NCBI GenBank assembly: GCA_018857735.1
Contig: JABMCL010002280.1
Span: forward strand, 875,001-939,000
Reading direction: 5' to 3'
DNA: 64,000 nt
Source of the DNA: Alviniconcha marisindica
Lineage: Eukaryota; Mollusca; Gastropoda; Provannidae
The position numbers and the translations under genes are program-made. The notes beneath the pieces were generated by a model. It saw only the letters and a program-made list of their open reading frames with translations, did not search any database and was not told the origin of the DNA. Of the stretch, positions 1-9,290 are shown piece after piece. Each line of letters begins with the position of its first letter. Within the stretch, counting starts at the first letter, position 1.

Positions 1-99
1 GGGGGCGAGAGGAGGCCTGGCAGACGGAGAGACGCGGAGAGAGTCACCCGGACACGCAGGATTTGAGGTACGTGAGCACCACATACACCCACCAACACA

Positions 100-285
100 C
101 ACACACGCGCGCGCGCACGCGCACACACACACCACCACACCACACACACACACACACCACACACACACACACACAGACACTGGTGCAAACGCAGGCACAA
201 ACGCATATATGCACGAACACGCAGACAGATATACACACAACACACGCGCGCACGCGCACATACACTCACTCTCTCTCTCTCTCTG

Positions 286-344
<59 letters not shown>

Positions 345-401
345 TCTCTCGTCTCTGTCTCTGTCTCTGTCTGTCTCTCGCTTGCTCTCTGTGTCTCTGT
401 A

Positions 402-432
<31 letters not shown>

Positions 433-520
433 GTCTATCTGTCTCTCTCTCTCTCTCTCTGTTTTTTTCTCTCTCGCTCGCTGGCTTCTTGCTCTTGCTC
501 GCTTTCACGCATCAATTATA
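100..520. repeat. compound (CA)n/(CT)n microsatellite
   Basis: A CA/CG-rich simple repeat (about 100-265) passes into a long CT-rich tract (about 266-475). The long open frames on both strands here are translations of simple repeats and have no gene-like composition. Confidence 0.95.
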
Positions 521-736
521 ATTTGTTTGTTTTTATCAGTATTAAAACGGATGTAGCAATTATAGCAGACATGTCCGTCGATACACTATTTCTCACTCAC
601 TCACTCACGCACAAATATGCAGGGTCTAGCGTTGCCTTGCAGCGCACCAGGTAGGCTCTACCGCTGTACGCACGTGGCTGAGCCGGCAATGTCCACTTTT
701 AGCCCCGTCGGTTCGCCGTCCTCAAATGGTATGAGA

Positions 737-768
<32 letters not shown>

Positions 769-1101
769 CCAGCTGTTCTTGATTGATGATACGACTGAGT
801 GGCGTTAGCCCCTCCCTCCTTCCCCCATATTCTTATGAGACAGGTGTTTAAGAATCAGGAGAGGGTTTGTACTGGCATGGCTGTCATTTTCCACACTCGG
901 GGCTGCAAAGTAAGGAATATACACTGAGGATATTGTTGTTGTTTTAGCGTTCTTTTGTTCATACCGCGGTGTTAGTCGTCATAAGGACACTCTCTCTCTC
1001 TGCTATTCTCCATTTCTGCGACTCACTATCTCTCTCTCTCTCTGTGCTATTCTCCATTTCTGCGACTCACTATGTCTCTCTGTCTCTTTCTCTTTCTGTA
1101 C

Positions 1102-1170
<69 letters not shown>

Positions 1171-1286
1171 GCTCGCTCGCTACACACACACCCCCACACA
1201 CCACCTCGCACGCACGCACGCACGACACGCACGCTAGAAAATGACACGCAGCGTTAAACCACAGTGGGACGGGGGGGTGGCTTTCT
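521..1286. repeat. non-genic stretch with (TG)n and (CA)n microsatellites
   Basis: A TG run lies at about 738-768, two copies of a short CT-rich segment at about 988-1080, and a long CA run at about 1105-1168 followed by CA/CG-rich sequence to 1225. No gene seen between them. Confidence 0.85.
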
Positions 1287-1489
1287 GTGTACAGCTTCCA
1301 AGGGCGGGGCAGAACTGGACACAGACCGGGACCGCAAAAGTGGAGAGTCCACCGCCCCTGCTCCGCCCCTGCCCGCCCCACGCCGCGCCCTCCACGCCAC
1401 CGCGCCTGGCTGCCACGCCCCCGCAGCCTGTCCCGGGACAGCCGTCGGTCCTTGTGCAGCCTCCACGCCTGCGCGTCCCGAGGTCTGGC

Positions 1490-2010
1490 TGACGGGCCGC
1501 AGGCGTCTCGGTGGTGTCGTCACGGGCCGCGTGCAGCTCGATGCGGTGACGGTCCACACACGCCTCGACGTCGGCGTGACGGACAGCTGTCGGCTCAACG
1601 GAGTGGTTCGCCGCACTCACCTCAGTGGCGTGATGATCCGCCCTCGCCTCAGTGGCGTGACGGACCGCGCTTGAGCCAGCGGCTTCACGAACCACACTCA
1701 GCCCAGCGGTGTGACGGTCCACGGACACCCAGGCGGTGTGACGAGCCAGACACACTTCGGTGGCGTGATGGACCACACTCCCCTCAGCTGCGTGACGGTC
1801 CACACTCACGTCATCTGCGTGACGGGTCGCACTCAACCCAGCGGTTTGACGGACCACACTCACCTCAGTGGCCCGACGTCTCACGTACACGTCCACGGCG
1901 TGACGGACCACATGTACCTCGTCCTGGCCGTGGCCGACCACCCGCCTTTCTGGGTCGTGACGGGCCACGTATACCTGTTCAGCGTGACAGACGCCACACG
2001 CCACAGTGGC
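1490..2010 (+). repeat. degenerate 27-bp tandem array
   Basis: Successive units begin with a core like CGTGACGGTCCACACTCA and are about 27 bases long. The period is a multiple of three, so translation gives exact nonapeptides. Divergence between units is high, indicating an old array. Confidence 0.75.
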
Positions 2011-2102
2011 ATAATGACCGGAATGCGGACGTACTTGGCGGACTAGTGGACAGACACGACTGTCCGTCTCCTGTGGTCAACCAACGGGTCCAGGGTGCAG
2101 AG

Positions 2103-2330
2103 AATCACCATGAATTCCATGCCAATCATGCGGAAGATGGAAATGAATTCCATGCCAATCATGCGGAAGCTGGAAATGAATTCCATGCCAATCATGCGGA
2201 AGCTGGACATGAATTCCATGCCAATCATGCGGAAACTAGGACATGAATTCCATGCCAGTCATGCAGAAACTGGGCATGAATTCCATGCCAATCATGCGGA
2301 AGCTGGACATGACTTCCATGCCAGACAGCC
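2103..2330 (+). repeat. 33-bp tandem array (about 7 units)
   Basis: Units carry the core CATGAATTCCATGCCAATCA followed by GCGGAAGCTGGA. Most are 33 bases; one near 2225-2258 is 34, shifting the reading frame. Diverged copies of the core continue to about 2770. Confidence 0.9.
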
Positions 2331-3104
2331 GAAAAATCATGCTGGCTTTGCCTGTGAATGGGAAAATGAACACGGATGGAACACTAATTTTCAAAGGGTT
2401 GGATATATCTTCGGTGAAAACGAAAAAGACAGTCATCATGAGTTTCATGCCAACAAGCCAGAACGTGAACACGACGTGAATGGACACCAGCAAGGACGTC
2501 AGCGTCAATTCCATGTCCAGCAGGGAAATGAACATCACCTGAATGCAAACCGTCACAGAAATGGAAGCGGAGTCAGTGCCACACTGCAGGGAAATGAACA
2601 CGAATTCCACGCCAACCAATTTTATTCACAGCAAGGAAGTGGGCATGGAGTCCATGCTAGGCAGCGGGAACACCTACACAAGCTGCCAGCGAACGAGATG
2701 GATCGACACACTGAAAACCGCGCCGACCAACAGCAGTATCAGCGTGGATTCCACGCAGACCAGCCAGAGGACCGACTAGCCTACGGCCAACGACACGAAA
2801 CTGGCCGTAAAGTTCACGGCTACCAGAAAAGGCGTGGAACACGTGGCAACCGTCATGGTACTCGGCGTGAATTCTGCAGCGACCCACAATGTCAGCAGCA
2901 GAGTTCAACGAACCGGACAAGCCGGAATCGCCCACGCTACGTTTACTTGTTGGACAGTCGGCATCGGCCGGGTGCAAACCTGCACGGAGTACGGGACCCG
3001 TTTCGTGATAATCAGCAGGCAGACTGGCGTCACAGTGTTAACCAGCAGTCGGTTTGGCTCGACGTGAAATACGGAGAGCCAACTGATCAACAGTCGCCTG
3101 TCAT

Positions 3105-3490
3105 CCGCCAGCAGAGCAACATCATCCACCCATCTAGCAACGGCATCCACGCGTCTTGCAGCATCATCCACCCGTCTAGCAACGGCATCCACCCGTCTAG
3201 AAATCCACCCGTCTAGCAACATCAACCACCTGTCTACCAACATCATCGACCCATCTAGCAACGGCTTCTGCCAGTCTAGCAACATCATCCACCCCTCTAG
3301 CAACATCATCCACCCGTCTATCAATATCATCCACCCATCAAGCAACAGCTTCTACCCGTCTAGCAACATCATCCATCCGTCTAGCAACATCTGCCACCCG
3401 TCTAGCAACATCTTCCACCCGTCTAGCAACATCATCCACCCCTCAGCAACATCATCCACCCCTCTAGCAACATCATCCACACATCTAGCA
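3105..3490 (+). repeat. 21-bp tandem array
   Basis: About 18 units of AACATCATCCACCCGTCTAG plus one base, with variants. In one frame this reads NIIHPSS; in the next it hits TAG in each unit. Two units have frame-changing deletions (near 3200 and 3445). Confidence 0.9.
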
Positions 3491-4530
3491 ACGGTAGCCA
3501 CCAACAGAGTCCTTCTCAATACGTACACACCTATCAGAACAGACGTCAGTGCAGTGACGACGCACAGCCTCCACCATCTCTCTCCATTCGCTACAGGTGC
3601 CTGTTTCCTACCCACGACGTGAGCCAGACCCCAGCGCCGTCAGGCCTGCAGGACGGGTTGGAGGTGAAACACCAGCAAGACGGCCTGTTGGAGGTGAAAC
3701 ACCAGCAAGACGGCCTGTTGGAGGTGAAACACCAGCAAGACGGCCTGCAGGACAACCGGCAGCACCGCGTGAATCGGATGAACGAGCGGCGGACGCGGAG
3801 TGTGGGGGGCCGGCAGGGCCTGTTGCCCACCGCCGTCGTCGGACGACGGGGCGACAGCCATCAGCGCGAGGCTGACCGAGTGAACGGAAACGCCACGACG
3901 CCGCTCCGACCCGTTCCTGGCGAGCACGGTTCCCCGGTGGCTCCAGCATCGGGGCTGCTGCTTCAGGGGGGGATAAACGGCCACCTTGCCTCGCCCGTCC
4001 GGACACCTTTGTTCCCGGTGGCGTTCAGAACCGGGCCTGTCGAGGCTCCTATCTTCCAGCACGTGAACAGCCCGGCGTTCCTGCCGGTCGCTGAGGCCCC
4101 CTTGCCTCAGCCGAACGTTTTTCAGTTCCCGCCGCCGGGCCATCTGCTTCCTCACGGGTTTCAGGGCCAGGTGGCCTCACCACCAGGCGTGTCACGGTTC
4201 CAGTCGGCGGTGATGGGCGCGGGCCCCGGGCCTGCTTTTCCGCCTCGATGCTACGCGGACGTTGACCAGCCGGGGCAACAGCAGCCGCTCACTGCCCTCG
4301 ACACGGCTTTGGGCTTTGCGGGGAACCTGCCCATGGTCCACTTCACTCCACTGCGCGGCAGTAGTAGCGTGTCTAGTTCCCGCAGTAATGTCCTCCTGCA
4401 GCAGCCCGGAATGGGATTCCGCCTCGACAGTGTTGGTGTTCCACGGCCGTTTGCCGCATCGCACGGCAACTGGATCGCTGCTGCTGCTGCTGCTGTGGCC
4501 GCCGGGATGGACGTCAACGGCAATGCGTAG
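3447..4530 (+). CDS. proline/glutamine-rich protein, terminal ORF (unrecognised)
   Basis: An open frame of about 360 codons ends at TAG 4528-4530. No homology is recognised. It begins within the NIIHPSS-type repeat, passes through three exact 10-residue repeats reading LEVKHQQDGL (about 3658-3750), an Arg-rich segment (RMNERRTRSVGGRQG), and then about 230 residues rich in Pro, Gly, Phe and Ser (for example NVFQFPPPGHLLPHGF), with an 8-residue alanine run near the C-terminus. The non-repetitive C-terminal part has varied, gene-like composition and high GC. There is no convincing ATG; GTG at 3619 is only an in-frame valine. I read it as a terminal exon or the end of a single-exon gene. The compositionally biased sequence suggests an intrinsically disordered protein; function unknown. 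Confidence 0.45.
3657..3750 (+). repeat. 30-bp tandem repeat, three near-identical units
   Basis: Three near-identical copies with the core GAGGTGAAACACCAGCAAGA lie inside the ORF ending at 4530 and keep its frame (10 residues per unit). Near-identity suggests recent expansion compared with the older arrays upstream. Confidence 0.9.
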
Positions 4531-4839
4531 CGTAGCGGCTCGCCAGCCGCCGCAACTGTAAACTTCAAAGTTAATTGGTGATTCCAGAGTTTGCGGTTGA
4601 GGCCGGATCGGATCAGTCATGTCTGGCTCTCGTCACACGTTTCAAGTCTTGGGCTGTGACTACGTATGCATATTTATATTTATATCCAGAGACGGGCTGG
4701 GAGTCGTTCTCGCCGATTTGATTCTAACTTTTCTTCTCGCCAGCTTCCCTTCAACGCACATCCGTCTGCATCCGTCCCTTTCCGTGTGTGGGTTGTGTAA
4801 GAGTACAAGGTTTCTTGACGCAGCTGGATGACAGCTACA

Positions 4840-5500
4840 TGGACAATAACATAACGACCCACCACCGAACAACAGCACAATCCAGCGTTGTCCAGTCGCA
4901 TACTGTGTAGCACCCAACGGTGGACAATAGCAAAAGTGATCATTGGACATTAGCATTAACCTGTCACTCACAATAACGCAACAGTTGCTCACTGGGGAAC
5001 AGCTCCCAGTGGTCAGTGAAAACCTGCTGTGGGCAGTAAAATAGCCCGCAGTAAACAGTGACATGACAACGCAGCACTGGACAACGGCATAAACCCGTCT
5101 GTGGTCTACAAGTGGACGCTAGCGCGACAGCTAGGGGACGGGCGTGTGGGTAACGCACTTCATCAGTGCACTATCAAATAGCAATCCATCAGCAGAAAAT
5201 AATAGTCCAACTGTGGACAACAACATGGTCCACCACAGGACAATCGAGTAATAATCCACCAGTAGACAAAAACTAGACGATAACATAACAATCCATCAGT
5301 AGCAGACAATAACTCTCAGTTGACATGTCTGTCCATCAGTAGACAATAAAAATAATGTCCATCGGTAGACAGAGCATCCGACAGTGGACGTAACGTCCAC
5401 CAGTAAACAATAGTATACCGATTCGTAAGTGGATGATAGCATAACAATCCACCAGTAGACAATCACATAATAGTTGATCCATAAGTGGTACTGACCGTGT
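4840..5500. repeat. degenerate tandem repeat, downstream of the 4530 stop
   Basis: Loose repetition of segments like CCACCAGTAGACAATAACAT over about 650 bases; periodicity is irregular (about 25-45 bases). Possible 3' UTR of the preceding ORF; several AATAAA-like strings occur (for example near 5346) but I cannot choose a polyadenylation site. Confidence 0.6.
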
Positions 5501-6305
5501 TAAACAGCATTCAAACACCAAAATGTTCATTCTGTTTCAGATTTTCGTGTTAAACAGCTCTGTCTTGGCCCCACTATAGCCAGCTGCAGCTTTCTTCCCC
5601 GAGATTGATCCACTGTTAGCGACATGAATGTGCGGGCTACTCTTGTAATGAGAACACGTCGCTACCTACATTTTACTATAACATTTTAGGCCAGTTTTAA
5701 TACCGGGGTATGAACACCCTGCTGATTCACAATCTGTGAGATTCAGTACCTCCAGATACGCTTTTACCAGAGATACTTATTAACTTTGTTTTTGTACACT
5801 AAATGTTAATTTTTACTATCACAGTTACTCTGTAGATAGATTTGTGACTAGCAGCCCGATAGATGTGAACTTATGAAAGTGAAATATCACGACCGTGAAA
5901 ATTAAAGGGCAATCTGACATTCAGTTTTTGCGTTCTTTCTTTCTGGTTGTTCAGTCAGAAATAACACGCACTAGCGCATACTGTCTGTCTGTCTGTCTGT
6001 CTGTTTCCCTTTCTCTGCCTCTCTCTGTGGCTCAGATCCTCATGAAGCTTTATTTTTCTGAATCGATCAGTGATCTGGTTGAATTATTCCCTATACTGGG
6101 CCACCCGTATTCCAATAATGGGCCAGCTGTGCCCTATATCGGAATAGTCCATTGTCCCAAAATAAGCGAAAATGGGTGTCTAAAGTAAACACGCAAGCAC
6201 CGTTTGCAAACAACTGCACATGGGTTCGTGAAGCTGCCTTTAAGGCACAGGCAAATGGCTGTATATTTATTTGAGCTGAGAAAACTTCAGATCGATTCAG
6301 TCTTT
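5501..6305. other. intergenic, no gene seen
   Basis: AT-rich unique-looking sequence with a short CTGT run near 5983-6004. No splice-flanked or homologous coding segment recognised. Confidence 0.5.
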
Positions 6306-6309
6306 CGTT

Positions 6310-6958
6310 TTTACCCCAGATGATGTATATCAGTCAGAACAAATGTCCAGCAGACCAGATCGCTCGGTTGCAGCGGGTGCAGAATAACGCGGCACGGCTC
6401 GTGATGAAAAAAGAGAAGACGAGATCACGTAACACCACTTCGCAAGGAACTTCACTGGCTACCCGTAAAATTCCGCTGCCAGTACAAGATCGCGACTCTT
6501 GCGTACCGCCATTTTGAAGAGTCTTTACCTCCTTATCTTTATTTATCTCTCTGCATCTATGAACCGTCTCGCTCTCTCCGATCTTCTAATGAAAATCTAC
6601 TCAAAATTCCAAAGCGAAAACTCAGATCATTTGGACAACGTTCTTTCAGTTTCATGGCACCATCTCTCTGGAACTCACTGCCGGCCACTCTAAAAAATGT
6701 ACCAACATTATCCCAGTTCAAATCTCACCTAAAAACCTTCTTTTTTGCCCAGGCTTTCCAGTAGAATCTAGCACTTTGTCTGAAAAAAAGGTGTGTCTGT
6801 GTGTGGCTGTTGAATGTAGATGGATGCACATGAATGGGGGGTGGGGGGGGGGGGGGGGGGGGGGGGAGGAGAGTGCTGAGAGATCTAGAAAAGAGTATTG
6901 ATCATTTATTAATTCTTGTATCTGAGTGGACGAGCGGAGATTGGTGTGTGCATGCCAC

Positions 6959-6990
<32 letters not shown>

Positions 6991-7190
6991 TGCGCGTGCG
7001 CGTGCGTGCGTGCGTAACATGGTTATTGTTTGATAGGCGATAATGGTAGACTACAATATTTAAGGTTCTGTTCGTTTGAAATGTATGTTAATGTGGTTTT
7101 TGTCATAAGATGTTTGTACAGCGCAGTGAGTTTAACTCTGGTAAGAGAACAGCGCTTTATAAGATTATTTTATTATTATTATTATTATTA
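6310..7190 (+). mobile_element. CR1/jockey-like non-LTR retrotransposon, 3' end (decayed)
   Basis: Translating around frameshifts gives the typical C-terminal end of a CR1-type reverse transcriptase ORF: LQRVQNNAARLV (about 6368-6405), LHWLP-like then YKIATLAYRHFEE (about 6448-6520), RSFGQRSFSFMAPSLWNSLP (about 6628-6690) and FKSHLKTFFFAQAF (about 6718-6760). It is followed by a 3' UTR containing a G run (6838-6866) and a TG run (6960-6985), then TTTATAAGATTATTTT and an ATT microsatellite tail near 7160-7190, the usual way these elements end. Frameshifts and truncation show it is dead. Confidence 0.85.
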
Positions 7191-7667
7191 AAATATAAGA
7201 AACTACATAAAACAGTCAGTATCAAATATTTCATTTCACCGCTGTCACACTCAGAGTCTGCTCCGGTTTGCAGAGTGATCTCGATTTGTGGCGGGGAAAA
7301 AAGCGATGCTTGTTCAACGCCTTTTGCTTCCCATAGAAAACGCTATAGGTGAGGTGGCTCAATTTAGCAAACTCTAATCCACCCGTGCAGAATTATAAAA
7401 AACAAACCAAAAAAACAACAACTCAGGATCACCCACAACTGTAAATGAAAAAGCATGACCCACTAGCGTAGAAAGAAAAAGAAAAGAAAAAAAGACCCCC
7501 CCCAAAAAAAAAAAGACGCGGAGCCCAGGACTTCTATCTCTTCTTTCACACAGTTCCTGGGCTCTCTGTTCTGTGTGATCTCCCTCGGATGGGTATAATA
7601 GTGGCATAAAGTCGTCTTTGGTGGTGGTGGGGTGGGGTGTGTGTGTGGAGAGGGGGAGGGGGGTAAG
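7191..7667. other. intergenic, no gene seen
   Basis: AT-rich sequence with an A-rich patch (7470-7515) and a G-rich tract (7620-7660) just before the SINE. No gene recognised. Confidence 0.5.
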
Positions 7668-7980
7668 CCGGTTTGGGCTAGCGGTAAGACGTTAGGCTGG
7701 TAAGCAGAGGGACCTCGGTTCGAATCCGCTTCGGCTCTCCTTCCTCTTCAAAAGTTGTCCGTGGACACTATCTTGTGACTTTGTCCTTCACAATTAATGA
7801 AGCATTAAAATGGCTCTCATCACTACCCATCTGAATGCAGGAGTCATTCTGATGGTGACAGTGTAGCGATAGGGATATACTCTCCCTCTTCCCCCACTTC
7901 CATACCACCTTCCCCCTTTCTCCCCGTCCCTAATGAGCCTTATGGTTTCTGTGGATGTTAAGCACCACGTTTACTTACGT
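7668..7980 (+). mobile_element. tRNA-derived SINE (family A), plus strand
   Basis: The head has a pol III A box (GGGCTAGCGGTAAGACG) and a B box GGTTCGAATCC at 7717-7727. The body contains GGTGACAGTGTAGCGATAGG, a CT-rich stretch with CTCCCCGTCCCTAAT, and a 3' end like GTTAAGCACCACGTTTACTT. The same structure recurs at 8991-9290 and 62.65-63.8 kb. Confidence 0.9.
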
Positions 7981-8175
7981 TTAATTTTACTTGGTTTTCT
8001 TTGGTGGTGTCCTAAACGGACTGGTTGTATAAAATGCAACACTGCGAATCCTTCTCCATCCGAGGTCGCCCACGGTTGTTGTTTTGTTGAGGTTCCCCCC
8101 ATTTTTTTCTTATTTTTTTCTCCATTTTTTCTTTTTTTTCTTCTTTTAAAAATAAGCTTTTGTTTGGGCGGCGTG

Positions 8176-8589
8176 CTATCCGCCTGCTGCGTATTTGGCC
8201 AATCTGAAATCTATATTTATACCAAATTGTCCAGCTTGTCCAATAACATTTGGCAACCTAGGCAACTCCAAGTTTTCGGGATCTTGTTCAATGTTCCAAA
8301 ATATCTCATTTATATCGATATCGTTTTCATCGTCTGCTTGGTCATCGTTACCGTCTGTAATTTCCTCGTTCCAGGGGTTTTCATCGTCTGCTTTGTCGTC
8401 GTTACCGTCTATATTATTCTCGTTCCAGGAGTTTTCATCGTCTGCTTGGCCATTGTTACCGTCTATATTATCCTCAATCCAGGGGTCGTCGTTATCGTCT
8501 ATATTACCATTCATTTTCGATTTTATGAATTCAGATGTTCGCATTACGATTCTCAATGAGAAGGTTGCAATAGTTTGCATCGAATTCAA
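8176..8589 (-). CDS. small acidic repeat protein (hypothetical)
   Basis: An ATG-initiated open frame of 137 codons. The first about 30 residues are mixed and moderately basic. The middle contains three 18-residue repeats of the type DDENPWNEEITDGNDDQA (54-base units, about 8330-8500), giving a very acidic Asp/Asn-rich segment. The C-terminus (about 40 residues, ending AKYAAGG) is ordinary in composition. No signal peptide or known domain recognised. It lies alone between two SINEs in AT-rich DNA, with no flanking exon seen, and could be a fragment of a lost gene or a chance frame in a 54-base repeat. Confidence 0.35.
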   Translation of the reverse strand: MNSMQTIATFSLRIVMRTSEFIKSKMNGNIDDNDDPWIEDNIDGNNGQADDENSWNENNIDGNDDKADDENPWNEEITDGNDDQADDENDIDINEIFWNIEQDPENLELPRLPNVIGQAGQFGINIDFRLAKYAAGG

Positions 8590-8990
8590 CCAGTCCGTTT
8601 AGGCGAAGTAACGTGGGATCTCAAGTCGCTTGACTAAAAACAAACTTAGGTGTATTCTGATTCCATTGAAATGAATCGTTGTTTTGAAGTGATTCCAAGT
8701 TCAATTCTGCTTCTGTTTTATCCACGTTCAAGGGGAGGTTTTTTTCAACACTTTCTTTCATAAAGTCGTGCTATAACTAAAGACACATTCCATCTTCAAA
8801 AGTACGTTTTTCGGGAGAAAAAAAAATCAGAACCTTTAAAACTTTCGGCCAGGGAATGTAAATAGAATCATCCGTTGTGACATAATCGGAAAACCCCATC
8901 AACGGTCTCTGCGCTTGGCTTATTGTTGCCGCGGGATGGGCGTGTTAGCCACCGTCATTTCAGCGAAACCAGAGCTAGCCGTAAACATGG
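8590..8990. other. intergenic, no gene seen
   Basis: AT-rich, unique-looking sequence between the small acidic ORF and the inverted SINE; nothing recognised. Confidence 0.5.
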
Positions 8991-9290
8991 TGCTTAACGT
9001 CCACAGAAACCGTACGGCTTATTAGGGACGGGGAGAAGGGGGGGAAGGGGGTATGGAGGTGGGGGGAGAGGGAGATTATATATCTATCGCTACACTGTCA
9101 CCACCAGAATGACTTCTGCATTAAGATGGGCAGCGATGAGAGCCATTTTAATGTTTCAGTAGGAAGTGATGGACAAAGTCACAAGACAGTGTCCACAAAC
9201 CACAACCTTCTTGAAAGGAGAGCCGAAGCGGTACCGAACCGAGGTCCTTCCGCTTACCAGCCTAACGCCTTACCGCTAGGCCAAACCGGC
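8991..9290 (-). mobile_element. tRNA-derived SINE (family A), minus strand
   Basis: Inverted copy of the 7668-7980 element: the 3' end GTAAACATGGTGCTTAACGT is at the left and the tRNA-like head at the right, with the B box complement GGTACCGAACC at 9230-9240 and the A box complement near 9268-9285. Confidence 0.9.

Larger units (their letters stand above)
1290..3446 (+). pseudogene. repeat-built reading frame, broken by indels (possible 5' part of the 3447-4530 ORF)
   Basis: I do not recognise a family. One ancestral plus-strand frame can be followed through successive tandem peptide repeats: a nonapeptide like RDGPHSPQW about 13 times (1560-2010), an 11-residue unit like HEFHANHAEAG (2103-2330), a glutamine/histidine-rich degenerate zone (2330-3100), then a 7-residue unit like NIIHPSS (3105-3490). 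The frame changes three times inside arrays: one unit near 2225-2258 is 34 instead of 33 bases, about five bases are missing near 3198-3205, and one base is missing near 3445. Because most units are multiples of three, all frames stay fairly open, including a minus-strand frame at 1234-2004, so strand choice rests on continuity into the next ORF. It could be a decayed gene, a real gene with consensus errors in tandem repeats, or non-coding satellite. Confidence 0.35.

Noticed and set aside
1234..2004. Minus-strand 256-codon gene
   Set aside because: It covers the 27-bp array and is a by-product of a period divisible by three; no continuation beyond the array.
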